A stretch of 64,000 nt of DNA from assembly GCF_042100115.1 (NCBI RefSeq), contig NC_091272.1, positions 6,138,001 to 6,202,000 of the forward strand, read 5' to 3'. The translations under genes and the position numbers were made by a program. The notes beneath the pieces are model-generated. The model saw only the letters and a program-made list of their open reading frames with translations, ran no database searches and was not told where the DNA came from. Numbering within the stretch: position 1 is the first letter of the stretch; each line of letters opens with the position of its first letter. This document shows positions 19,707-30,241 of the stretch, one piece after another. Source of the DNA: Alternaria dauci (Eukaryota; Ascomycota; Dothideomycetes; Pleosporales; Pleosporaceae).

Positions 19707-21659
19707 ATGCCTAACTTGGGATTCAACGACAGTCCATCAGATACCGTCTCCGAGAAGGGCATCCCAGAGACTCACACTCCTCTTACTTCCCTCAACCCCG
19801 AACAAGCAGACAACCTACGATCCAAAGCACTTTCAACCGATGTCACCAAGCTCAAATGTGGCTATTTCCTAAGTCCCAGAATTGTAGGGTCATTTTTGGG
19901 AACAGGCATTGTTGTTCTTGCAACGTACTTTCAGTTTCAAGCCCTGGCTGCTGCGGTCTCCTCAGTCAACGCAGATATCGGACCCAGCGCCAACATCGCC
20001 CTCGTAAGCACAGTATGGACTGTGTCGCAACCCATTTCGCTCTTGCTGTTCGGTCGGCTTAGTGATCGCTTTGGCCGTCGCAATTTTGCTCTGGGTTCCT
20101 GCGTGCTTGCAATCGTTGGTGGCATCGTTGCAGCGACAGTGCAGTCTATCGAGACGTTGATCGGAGCCGAAGTCATCATGGGTATCGCATCCGGTGTACC
20201 AGCGGCTTATCGACTCTTAGCTGGTGAGCTAGTCAGCAACAAACATAAGTATGTTGGTACTGCTCTAGTCGTCATACCCAATGTTATCGCAACGGGGTTT
20301 GGGGCATATATTGGTCTGCGGCTGGTTCAGGTAGCCGATTGGAGGTGGATCTTCTACATATACATCATCATGATGGGCGAGTCGCTTTTACATGCATCAT
20401 TAAAGCGTACTAACGATCGTGTACAGTGCCTGGCGCTACCCTATGGTTCTTCTTTTACCACCCACCTTCGTATACCCAGCTCCATGGGAAAAAGTCCAGC
20501 AAACTCGCGGAGCTTGGAAAGGTTGACTGGATGGGCGTTGTTCTCTTGGTCGCTGGTTTGGCTCTCTTCCTACTTGGTATATCATGGGGCGGTCCGGCGC
20601 AGCCCTGGTCTTCTCCAAGAATTCTTGGTCTGTTGCTCTCAGGTGCTATAGCCATCGTCGCATTTATCCTGTACGAAGTTTTCTTGCCGCCACCACAACC
20701 GATCATTCCCATGCACTTCTTCCGGGACATACGTGGTTTTACCTGTTTGGAGGTCATCTCAGCAACATACGGCGTCATCAACATTGCGCTCTTTGTTATG
20801 TGGCCACAACAGGTTGTCTACATCTTCGGCTCGACCGTGAGCTCGTGGGAAGAGACCGCGTGGCTTTCAACAACAGCGGCATTCGGTCTTTGCGGTGGTA
20901 TAGTCATTCTCGGACCACCCATGTCGTGGATCGGTCACATCAGGTACCAGATCCTGATCTCCTCAATTTGGATGACCGCTTTTCTTGGTGCGATGGCCAG
21001 CATTACAGTAGAAAACAAAGCACGCGCGATCGCTTTCTCGTTTCTTGCAGGCTGGACCATTGGGTGGGGCGAAGTCATAGCGGCAATCGTTGTACAGTAT
21101 GTGGTCTCCGACCAAGATCTGGGAGTGGCGTTTTGTGAGTCTTTCCTTTCCATATGAAATATGCGGTGCTTGCTAACAGACCTCAGCTGTCATCTCGGCG
21201 TCCCGCACCATTTTCGGTTCCATCTTCACTGCTGCCTTTATTGCAGTCTATACGAACAAGGTGCCAGGCTATCTCGCATCAATAGTACCGCAACGTGTTC
21301 TAGCGGACGGACTACCAGAAAGCTCCTTGAACGCGCTGATGACAGCTGCAGCGACAGCCAACCAAACAGCCCTTGTCGAGATTGATGGTATGACACCGGA
21401 CCTGCTTCACACCACTAATATAGCTATTAGCGATGCTTACTCCAAGTCATACGCCTATGTATACTACTTCGCTGTAGCTATCGGAGGTCTGGCGATCATT
21501 GCATCGCTATGCATGCGAGACTTTGATGAGTATCTTACTGGCCATGTGTCGAGGCAGCTTTACCATAAGAGAGACACCAGCACTGATCCATTGGATCTGG
21601 TGACGCAAGACTTCTATGAAGCTCAGGGCGGCGATGTTGACGGGAAAATGACAGGCTGA
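19707..21659 (+). CDS. MFS transporter, TRI12 (fungal toxin/siderophore efflux) family
   Basis: Three exons (19707-20376, 20427-21134, 21187-21659) give 616 residues, the usual length for 14-TM TRI12-type transporters. An acidic N-terminal tail of about 60 residues precedes the membrane domain. The MFS motif between helices 2 and 3 is GRLSDRFGRRN. YHPPSYTQLHGKK follows the sixth helix as in the family, and the long extracytoplasmic loop before the last helix (MTAAATANQTAL onward) is also typical. Intron 1 (20377-20426) is only in frame with a GC-AG boundary; no GT donor keeps the frame. Intron 2 is a normal GT-AG. Probably a plasma-membrane exporter of small molecules; substrate unknown. Confidence 0.9.
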
Positions 21660-22227
21660 GATTGTTGTTGTCTGCAAACCACTGGGCTTAGGATGAGCCT
21701 TTAATATGAAGAGCTTCGAGTGTCGTAGCTGTTACCCAAAAGTGCGGGCGCTTCACGCGCAAATATACTGTCCTTGCCTTGATGGAGACATACATGGAAG
21801 TACCTTCCAGATGCGCAAAAGCGGTGACCCGAAACATGCCGTAAAGGAGGCCCCTCACTCACCTTACAAGACTTGTGATATGGTTCACGCGATACAAGGT
21901 GCGGACATGTGGGATCAGCGTAGGGGCATCACTTGTGCTGAGAGTGTAGTCGAGATTCAAAAGCCAAGTGACCTGGAGAGAGCGTTGTGCCAAGGAGGTT
22001 GCGATCGGAATAGAAGTTTGGCATCCAGGTAGTAGTATGACGCCTACCAAGGCACTAACCGTATCTATCATAGAGTCTTGGCATGTCGTCATTCAAGTCG
22101 TACGACGCGCTCGTCCGCGTCAGCTCTGTTGCTGCAGACGCGCAACTAAATCGCTAAAACATACACATCCCAGTTCATATCGCTAACAACATGATAGTCA
22201 CGATTCGATAGGTCTCGTCTTTTGCAT
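21660..22227. other. Intergenic between convergent genes, no gene seen
   Basis: About 570 bp, 3' flanks of the MFS gene and of the minus-strand gene at 22228. No supported ORF. Confidence 0.4.
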
Positions 22228-23763
22228 CTAATCTTCGATCCGCCGCAGTCTGTCCCCTTCCGCGCGTTCGCTGACGCTGAGGTATTGATCTGCCTTCTTC
22301 GACTTCCGCGTTACCGGCTGCGCCATGGAGTTGTGTACTGTCGATGCATCTCGACAAGCCTCAATGCCAGCATCCCACATCGACTCGTCCTCTGAGCTCG
22401 AGACATCGCCATCGGCCTCCAGTGCCCGCTTCCACTTTTCTGCCATGTGCAACACATATCCTGCAGGCTTCAGATTGGGTTGAGCGTTATCATCGACGCC
22501 TTTATTCCAAGCCTCGACGGCTTCGTGATCAAGATTCGCAATCTTGACTTCCGCGTACTCCTTCAGATCGTATGGCATGTTTGGACTCATGTCGTCATCT
22601 GAGCCTACGATAGAGACATACGCCTCTGCAGCAGCAGCCAATTGAGCTTCATGTGCCGCTTCTGCACGTTTTACTAGTCCAGCAAGCTCATAGCAAGTCC
22701 GAACATGATCACGGCTGAACTCTTCCTCCAAAAGGTGCTTGGATGCATTCGGTCGGTCGACGACACCGGCGACATACGCCGCGAGCCCTCGTCGAAAGGT
22801 GTCTCGGTGCTGCTCGTGCTGTTTTTGAGCTTCACGCAGCTTCCGGCGTGCTTTCTTCTCCTCCAATTTGATGTAGGCTCTGTTGTTCTCCATTGATCCT
22901 TCATGCGCGCCTTCCATATCACGCTGGCCCTTTCCTGGGGCTGGCTCGTCTAAAAGCCCGCATTGCACAAAAACATACTGGAAAGTATCCTCCACTGATG
23001 ATACAGCACATTCCCAGGCTTCGCGAGTAAGTTCGATATCTCGCATCAACCTTGCTTTCTCTGCCTCGAACGTCTCCTTTGCTTTGTCAAGTGTGTAGAC
23101 CTCCTGTCGCATGCGCTTGACGACCTTATTTTCCTCGGGGGTCGGTTTTCGGTCTCCCTTGAGCTTCAACATATCTCGCATGCGTTCTAGAACACAGTCT
23201 CCAAGAATTTTGTTATTCCTGAGCGCCCTATCGACCTCTAACAATGATGCATCTTTCGCGCGCCGATATGCCCGGCCATTTAACACTTGCTTTTCAATCT
23301 TCTGAGCCAAGACGTACGAAACTTTCATTAGCATTACCGGCGGTTCAGTTTCAGCCTTGTTCAACAGGAACATTTCAGAAACTCCATTACCATAGAGTTG
23401 CCGGGTATTCGCATGGCTCCCGATGCTTCTGTTCTCCAGATCTTTCAAGGGTGAATCCACACTTCCGCCGCCATCCTTGCTTGTCGTAATCCCATCCGTT
23501 TCCAAAGTCTTACCTGTTTTCTTCCCTTCATTCAAAGATAACAACCTTTTGTTGGCTGAAGGCCTCCTGCTCTGACTGTCACAGGACGGCAGCTCTACTC
23601 CAGTGTCACCGTCGAGTTTGGCTCGTTTGCCGTGTCTTAGTTCTGGAACATTATTGTCTCGCACAATTTCCGGATCATGTTCGACTGTAGGCTCTCGCTT
23701 TTTAGTTATTTTAATCTTGTCCGCTGCAGGCTGAGCTTCTTGCTGAAAGTTGTTATTCATCAT
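22228..23763 (-). CDS. Unrecognised coiled-coil, basic nuclear-type protein
   Basis: A single uninterrupted exon of 511 residues from ATGATG. The first 120 residues are polar and disordered-looking, with basic clusters (KITKKREP, RHGKRAKLD) that could be nuclear localisation signals. Residues about 150-370 are dominated by Glu/Lys/Arg/Ala heptad-like helices (DKAKETFEAEKARLM, KLEEKKARRKLREAQ), consistent with coiled coil. The tail is basic (TRKSKKADQYLSV, RLRRIED). No catalytic motif was recognised. It is divergent from the gene at 24325. Confidence 0.75.
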   Translation of the reverse strand: MMNNNFQQEAQPAADKIKITKKREPTVEHDPEIVRDNNVPELRHGKRAKLDGDTGVELPSCDSQSRRPSANKRLLSLNEGKKTGKTLETDGITTSKDGGGSVDSPLKDLENRSIGSHANTRQLYGNGVSEMFLLNKAETEPPVMLMKVSYVLAQKIEKQVLNGRAYRRAKDASLLEVDRALRNNKILGDCVLERMRDMLKLKGDRKPTPEENKVVKRMRQEVYTLDKAKETFEAEKARLMRDIELTREAWECAVSSVEDTFQYVFVQCGLLDEPAPGKGQRDMEGAHEGSMENNRAYIKLEEKKARRKLREAQKQHEQHRDTFRRGLAAYVAGVVDRPNASKHLLEEEFSRDHVRTCYELAGLVKRAEAAHEAQLAAAAEAYVSIVGSDDDMSPNMPYDLKEYAEVKIANLDHEAVEAWNKGVDDNAQPNLKPAGYVLHMAEKWKRALEADGDVSSSEDESMWDAGIEACRDASTVHNSMAQPVTRKSKKADQYLSVSERAEGDRLRRIED

Positions 23764-24324
23764 GTTAGGGCACTTGTGTCGAAGGCGCCGGAAGTGTCGG
23801 CGTTGGTAGATGTATGGTCAAAAACGAACAAAGCGCCTCTTTGCATTGTTTGCACATTGTTCTCCATCATCTCTCCCAATCTTTAAGCTGCTTTGCTTCG
23901 TTGAAGTACTATCAACCAGTCATCACCTTATCAGAGCTATACTTATATCCACGGGTCACGAAAGACATGTATACTTTTCACCGCTGTGCTGGCATCCATC
24001 ATTCAGAGTCGGACAATCGGCTGTTCGGCGAACATTGTTGAGGAGAATACTGAAGCCAGCGGCGGTACGACTATATCGTTCGTCTCACATTGTTCACAAA
24101 CAACATTGTTTCCTATGAGCGCAAAGGCGCTATGAGAGATTACTACAAGCATATTCCCATAATCCACATCGAATTTGAACACAAGTATACCACAGTATCT
24201 GCGACAAGCCTTCAAAGCAGGCTGCTCCGAATCATTTTTGTTCCGCACATCCAGAGTTATCTCAGTCAGATTCGTATTGGAAAACTATATCAACAGACGT
24301 CACGTACAGGGACCCTCAGGTGTA
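23764..24324. other. Intergenic between divergent genes
   Basis: About 560 bp containing both upstream regions. No convincing ORF of its own. Confidence 0.4.
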
Positions 24325-25629
24325 ATGAGACCATCTGCAAAGCGCCGACGCGCAAGCTATTCGACATTCGTCAGGAGCGATGCGGAATTGAACAGGCGTC
24401 TAGACCTAGCGCTGCCAGTTGGTTGGGACGGTTTGATCATCGATCAATACCCTGACGAAGAGACCGAGGCGATTTATCTTATCAAAGATTCAAATACTAG
24501 GCACGAGCGGGCACTGACAGAAGAGGAGATTGATAGATTTGAACCAGGCGATTTGGTGCTGGCAACTGTCCATGAACCGACTACCGACCCAAATGGCAGA
24601 GTCGGAGATGATGACATCACAGCCACAATATTTGGCCAAGCAGTGTCTAAGAGCCGTTTCCACATTCTCCTGGAGAAACACCCCAAGCATGGGATATTCG
24701 CTCCGATTGGATCACGTGGTTCGAAGGGACTGCAGGGCCTGAGTAAAATGGAGCAACTGTGTCGTGTTGGATTTCGCAAGGCAGACGAACACTTTGACCG
24801 TGACAGGCTTACCGAGAATGACCCCGAATTCCTGTCCTTGCATGATCCCGTGGAGCTCAAGCAGGGCTTTATGGATCCTTGGTCATTCTTGGATCTCTCC
24901 TACCGTACGTCGTTATATTGGTCCTCAAACATCCGTCCCAGAGGATATCTTACCAGACCAGATACACAAAGAGTGCTCGAGATATACGAAAGGATACACC
25001 GTGAGAACTTAAAGCCAGGCGATGTAACTGCACCGTTGACTTCCCTAGTAAATGAGAAGGCTGCCACAAAGTCTGTGGGACAAGACGTCAGTCTCCGTTC
25101 AGCAGCTTTCGATGAGCTGGCAGGAATAGGTGATTACGATGAACCCACTTTTGACAAGCCCACTTCAGACGATCCGGACGATCCGGATCGACCAAAAGGC
25201 ACGGCAGAAGAACAAAAGGAGGCATATAGCAGGCGTAACATGAAGGTCGCATCAGCCCTCCGGGACCAAGTGAAAACCGAGAAGAAGCTCTTCCAGGATG
25301 TGGACGATGCCACTCTTTTTGCAGCCCAGGCGGAGATACATGCTAGAAGAACACTGATAGATTATCAGGATTTGATTGCGACTGGTACAACAGGAGAGCA
25401 TGTCCTGGAGCTATGTAAGAACGCGGCAGAACAAGCCGTACTCGATCGAGATGTAAAACGAGAGAAGAGGGACAGATTGACGGCATCAGTGGATGAGGTA
25501 CTGGCGCATCCAGAACTCAGGCCCCGTGTGCCGGCTGGCACGGAGATCGACGGGCAGCGACTGACCATTATCAACGACGCTACGAAATCGCTTCAAGATC
25601 GACTACAGAGCATTGCCAGGCAATATTAA
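24325..25629 (+). CDS. Unrecognised protein, helical C-terminus
   Basis: 434 residues from the first ATG of the frame (MRPSAKRRRASYSTF). The frame is open further upstream but without an ATG. Residues about 25-170 look globular, with strands such as GWDGLIIDQYP and PGDLVLATV. Residues about 250-300 are acidic and repetitive (FDKPTSDDPDDPDRPK). The last 130 residues are helical and Glu/Lys/Arg-rich. No known family recognised. Together with the divergent neighbour at 22228-23763 it forms an orphan pair. Confidence 0.72.
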   Translation: MRPSAKRRRASYSTFVRSDAELNRRLDLALPVGWDGLIIDQYPDEETEAIYLIKDSNTRHERALTEEEIDRFEPGDLVLATVHEPTTDPNGRVGDDDITATIFGQAVSKSRFHILLEKHPKHGIFAPIGSRGSKGLQGLSKMEQLCRVGFRKADEHFDRDRLTENDPEFLSLHDPVELKQGFMDPWSFLDLSYRTSLYWSSNIRPRGYLTRPDTQRVLEIYERIHRENLKPGDVTAPLTSLVNEKAATKSVGQDVSLRSAAFDELAGIGDYDEPTFDKPTSDDPDDPDRPKGTAEEQKEAYSRRNMKVASALRDQVKTEKKLFQDVDDATLFAAQAEIHARRTLIDYQDLIATGTTGEHVLELCKNAAEQAVLDRDVKREKRDRLTASVDEVLAHPELRPRVPAGTEIDGQRLTIINDATKSLQDRLQSIARQY

Positions 25630-26074
25630 GTGTTTGAAGCGGACTTGTTCTCATTCACAGGCACGACCAGATTCAAACTTTCGGCAATTGGCACTCAGCA
25701 TCGAGAATGCTCAGTAGCGAGACCGTTCGACAATGACTGCATTTTCTTTCTTTTGGCAACTAGGTTTTGTTAGCATCAAGCAATGGAATCTGTCCAACTA
25801 TAGTTTGTTCACTGACTGGCATCGTATGTTGATCTTATCAACAGCCATCTCCGTGAGTGTAGCGGGAATGGTGAATCCTGTCAGTGACTTTCATGTGACA
25901 TATTGCAGCATCTCCTAGCACAATACAAAACTTTCGAAAATCAAGTGTGGAAATGTTCATATTGTCAATACCTTGACACTGGTCTTGAAATAAAACGTAA
26001 TGAGATATTGGGTATTATCGCGTTAAAACATCGTGAACTGCACGGAGCATCGCTCCTCTCCTCTCATAATGAAA
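25630..26074. other. Intergenic between convergent genes
   Basis: About 445 bp, AT-leaning, with the 3' flanks of the two convergent genes. No gene seen. Confidence 0.4.
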
Positions 26075-27250
26075 TCATACACGCGTCGACTTTGATGCTT
26101 CAAGACCATCATACCACCCCTTCATCTCCCACCGGCGCGACTGCAACCACTGCTTCGTCTTGTCGTTGTTATAGATGTATGGCTGCTTCCACCACTTCTC
26201 GTGCACGCTGACCAGCCCGTTGGCGATGTCGTTGTCGTTGGGACAACGGATGTTCCAGGTATACGCAAGCTCCCGCCACGGCATGGGCCCGTCCCATCGA
26301 TGCGCGTGGTTCATGAGGTTTTGTTCGGGATATTTGGGGTCGAATGAGTTGGGCGTGTCGAGCAGCGTCTTGTAGTATTCGAAAACGTCGAGCGAAGGCG
26401 CGAGGATGAAGAAACCGGCGTTCATTTTGCCAGGCTTTTTGAGGCCTGTGCCGTGCGTAGGCGGAAACGTGTGGGTAGAGTCCCAGACTTCGGAATTGGA
26501 TGCGAGGAGGTAGGTCGAGGGCAGGTTGGTGTCGTTGGACGGTTTGGTGGCGAGAATCTGGGCGGCAGGGTCGTCGAAGACTGGGTCGAGATTCTTGAGC
26601 AGCATTGAGTCGCCGTCCATGACGACGATGCGGTCGTACTGGGTCATCTCCCAAACGCGCAGCTTGGTCATTACGTCGTCCCATCTGTGCAACTTCGGAT
26701 GGACCCAGCCGTCGTTGGGAGTATGCAGGAATTCTACAGCATGAACGATGGCGCCATCCTTCTCCAGGCGGTCGCGTCGTGACTGAGAGACGGTGGGAGT
26801 GACCATGACAATGACATCATGCTTTGTGCGCGTCTCGGGTTTGTGGAGAAACTGCCAGAGGAGGATACGGATAGCTTGAAAGTACTTGTCGTCCTCCAGA
26901 TTGTCCGCATTGGCTTTTGGCGCGTCATCGCCTTCACTGGGACCTGTGAGAAAGGTAACGTATGCTAGCTTTTCCGGCTTGGTACCAGTGATGTTGGCTT
27001 CGAGATAGGACGGTGGTGTGGGATCCGGTTTCTGTTCTTCGGGTTTGGCGGGTTCAGCGGGTTTGTGGCTGATGACGGCCGGCATGGGAATCTTGTCGAA
27101 CGCGCGCGTTTCCACGGCGAGAAAGATGCATGTCGTCAATATCACCACCGTCGCCAGTGTGATGCGGATCCATCGAGGGCTTGTAAAAATGTTCCAGGAG
27201 CTCGAAGACTTCATCCAGGCGGGCTTTGACCCTCCCATGGACGCCAGCAT
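26075..27250 (-). CDS. Glycosyltransferase family 8 protein, Golgi type II membrane protein
   Basis: A single exon, 391 residues from the first in-frame ATG at 27250. A short basic cytoplasmic N-terminus is followed by one hydrophobic anchor (ITLATVVILTTCIFLAV, about residues 29-45), then a Pro-rich stem and a catalytic domain. GT-A features are visible: start of the fold at LAYVTFLTG, metal-binding DxD as VVMDGDSMLL, and the KMNAGFFIL motif followed by EQNLMNH. This matches GT8 enzymes of the fungal GNT1/glycogenin-like group, which use UDP-sugars and Mn2+ in the Golgi lumen. Acceptor unknown. Confidence 0.9.
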   Translation of the reverse strand: MLASMGGSKPAWMKSSSSWNIFTSPRWIRITLATVVILTTCIFLAVETRAFDKIPMPAVISHKPAEPAKPEEQKPDPTPPSYLEANITGTKPEKLAYVTFLTGPSEGDDAPKANADNLEDDKYFQAIRILLWQFLHKPETRTKHDVIVMVTPTVSQSRRDRLEKDGAIVHAVEFLHTPNDGWVHPKLHRWDDVMTKLRVWEMTQYDRIVVMDGDSMLLKNLDPVFDDPAAQILATKPSNDTNLPSTYLLASNSEVWDSTHTFPPTHGTGLKKPGKMNAGFFILAPSLDVFEYYKTLLDTPNSFDPKYPEQNLMNHAHRWDGPMPWRELAYTWNIRCPNDNDIANGLVSVHEKWWKQPYIYNNDKTKQWLQSRRWEMKGWYDGLEASKSTRV

Positions 27251-30241
27251 GCTGAAGAAGCAAAAACGGTGCACAGTCTACGCAACCTGTGCACAGCGCA
27301 GCGCGCTGTATTTCAACCTCATCCCTTTCCACTCCGGTCCCGTAAGCCCAGCCGCATCTGGTTGGACAGCATATTATGCGAAGGGGGCAAACGCGATGGA
27401 AGGTGACAGCAGCCGTGCATGAGTCGTGCAAGCCCTGGACCACACTGCGCTTTGGCCAGAACCTGCCGGACGCTTACAGGCCTGACATTGAAGCTTGGCG
27501 GCAATGCGGATGTTTGATTAGCTGGTGAGCACTTAACGGCGATGATCTCACACGGTAGCGGCATGGGAAGACGAGCTCAGCCCTAGCCGACGTGGCTCCC
27601 TGGCCTAGGATACCTGCGGAACAACGTGAAAAAGAAAGGGCCGAACACTTTGCTAAATAAGACCGCCAGTGCAGCCTACCTTTGCTCGTCGTGCTTGAAG
27701 GCATATTTAAGATAACCGACAAGGGAACGAAAGCAACTGATCTGAGTTCAAATGTTTACTTCGTATTGACCTCCTCGCTAGAGTGCCAAATATAGATAAG
27801 CCTATGCTTGTCGTGCCACGCCTTTTAACCTCGGAACACGCTACAATGAGCGCCTAAGAGGGAATTAGCAAAGCGCGTGTTTTCGAAATTTGGAGGACAA
27901 ATTTCTGCAATAAGCAAGTTCCGCTCGTCAACAGCTTGGCCGCCGTCCCAGACATCCGGGCTAATTTGGCCGGCAACCATGCGCGTCCTCACATAAGCAG
28001 TCAAACTGGTGGGAGCATGGCAATGTGCACGCTGGACGGAGATGCGACACGGGAACGTCACCATATAGCTTGGAAGATTGATCATAGTATTGGCATAGGC
28101 CGTTGACGCAGATGTTGAGCACTGCCACCTAATCCAGCTTACAACCGTTGCGCCGCGGCGGCCGGGAGCGGGGCATGCAGTCTGTCAGCTCCGCACGACA
28201 AAACATAAACTTTAAAGTCACCATGTGAAACCGGTAAGTGAGGGTATTGTATTTAGGTTATGCAAGTTAAACTTTTATTGGCGATCAATGTACATTGAGT
28301 CTAATTGACGCGTATATGATCGCTGCATGTGAAGGTGAAGTGGAAACAGAAGGAGAGAGCTTTCATCCGGTCTTTTTCGGTCTCCTTCCTTCTCTATTAC
28401 GTTGAATCTTTCTGTTCGCCCTTCTAAAAGCCTCCTACCCCCTACCCCTGGATGCCTGTGACGGGATTATTTTGAATAGATTACTATGTAAGCTGTGACG
28501 TTTTCATGTGCTATACGAACCTTGTGACGTATTAGATCATGTACTGATCGATGTTAGACCACGGGAGGAGGCGGGTCAGAACGTTTTTGCAGACACTGAT
28601 AAGATTCTTAAATGCCGCACTGTACGTACACTGCTCTCGCACATTCGCGAAAGGTCTATCTCGTCGCGCATCTCGAGGGTCATCACCCCATTGAAATCTC
28701 CAAATTGATCAGATATGCACCTATTAACTCGATCGTACTGGGAGAAGCATGCAAATGAGCATGATGGACAAGATTTGTCTGTCGGTGAGCAAGATGCTCG
28801 TCTGGCTAGGATGTGAGGCTGGTATGGTCGAAGCTGTGCAACTGTTGCGGCATAGCGATAGCGACACAAGTAATGCTGTTGCGACCTTGCTGTATCATCC
28901 ATATCTCTCAAGAGGTTGGATTGCCCTGGTTGTATGTAGGAACATGGAGCTAGAATGGAGTGTAGCGATGGGTGTGCCTAAGAATCAGCTCATGGGCCCA
29001 GGGTCTTTTGTCAAATCAACCAAGCAGTGTACCATAGCACATGTTTATGGAATACCCCGTTCACCCTCGCCGGACCTATCTCTTCGAAACGACGAGAACA
29101 AGACAGTTTGTATGCTGCAACACATCCGAGAGCAAACATTGCAGTCCGTTGAGGCTCGATAGTAGAGACCTGACGAAGTCCTCTTGCAGGCGACGTCATC
29201 GCTCGGAGGGGTTTATAGGTAGCCCCAACTCCATCGCAGGATGGCGTACATGGCGAGATGATGAAGTGCCAGGCCGAGATCGATGGTGGTCCGAGCATAA
29301 CCGTAGGACACAGCTTGGGATACCGCGTCTGCCTACACACTAACAAGGCTGTGCCGTCCAGATCGGCAGGGTCTTGAGATAATCCTTGCTGCTAACGCTT
29401 TTGAGCGCTGCTGTGTCGCGACGCTCTTAACCAACCATGGTGGAGCTCCGTTTCTCTGATGCAAGCCCTGCGTTGATCGCTAGTGTATTGGGGGCGGAGT
29501 CAGGATCGTTATCCGGGTCAAACGTATCGATACTAGAACCGGCAACCTTCTCTTGGCTGACCAATCGGTGTTCATCGAGGCATAACGGTAAAGCCTCGAA
29601 TCTTAGCGTGAGGCCGGCGATGTCTGTCGGAGGCCTGAAGTTTGTTGGGCAACGGCCATTAGTTTGTGAGGCGAGCCCTCGAAGCGCGGCTGAAATGGAG
29701 GGCAGACACCTGCAAATACTCAATGACACTACAAAGCCATATTCTACCTGCCATATCCGTCTTTTCAGCCTCGCTTTATTTCACGGGAGCTCGCAGTCAT
29801 CAGTGGAGCCTGAGAAGGATTTTGGAGGCTGTGCCTTGCCATCAGTAAAAGGCGTCCACCGCTCATGCATGCCAAGACGTCGCGTAACGTCCCGCTAGCT
29901 CCTCGAATCTGGACCTGCCATCGACAAACCCAGGGGCCCGGTCTCGACTGCCCCAATCAACACATCAAGCGACTTTTCCGCCGTGAAGGACGGGATCGCA
30001 ATGTTCTGGCTCTAGCGATATACATTGCGCGACGCGATGATTTCGGTTCAGTTTGGCCCGTGTTTCAGCTTAGGCTAAGCCTCTTCTTCTCCACGGGCAA
30101 GAGACTGAGCCCGTTGTAGGCAACCAGCTGTCGCATGGGCTGATCAAGTCTGCATCTACAGCGTGCCACGCTGCAACACAGTACAATGGCCATTAAATTC
30201 GACGCCATCATCTGCAGCCCTGTTATCACTCCAGAACCAGG
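27251..30241. other. Long intergenic stretch, no gene supported
   Basis: About 3 kb. Several open frames of 60-150 codons exist on both strands, but none shows biased composition, a recognisable motif or convincing splicing. It is the largest gene-poor stretch outside the transposon block and lies just upstream of the HET/HeLo/NLR cluster. Confidence 0.4.

Noticed and set aside
26169..26684. Arg-rich minus-strand frame of 171 codons
   Set aside because: An out-of-frame shadow of the GT8 gene in GC-rich sequence.
28749..29898. Two plus-strand open frames of 137 and 153 codons
   Set aside because: Nothing resembles a domain, and neither joins to another exon convincingly.
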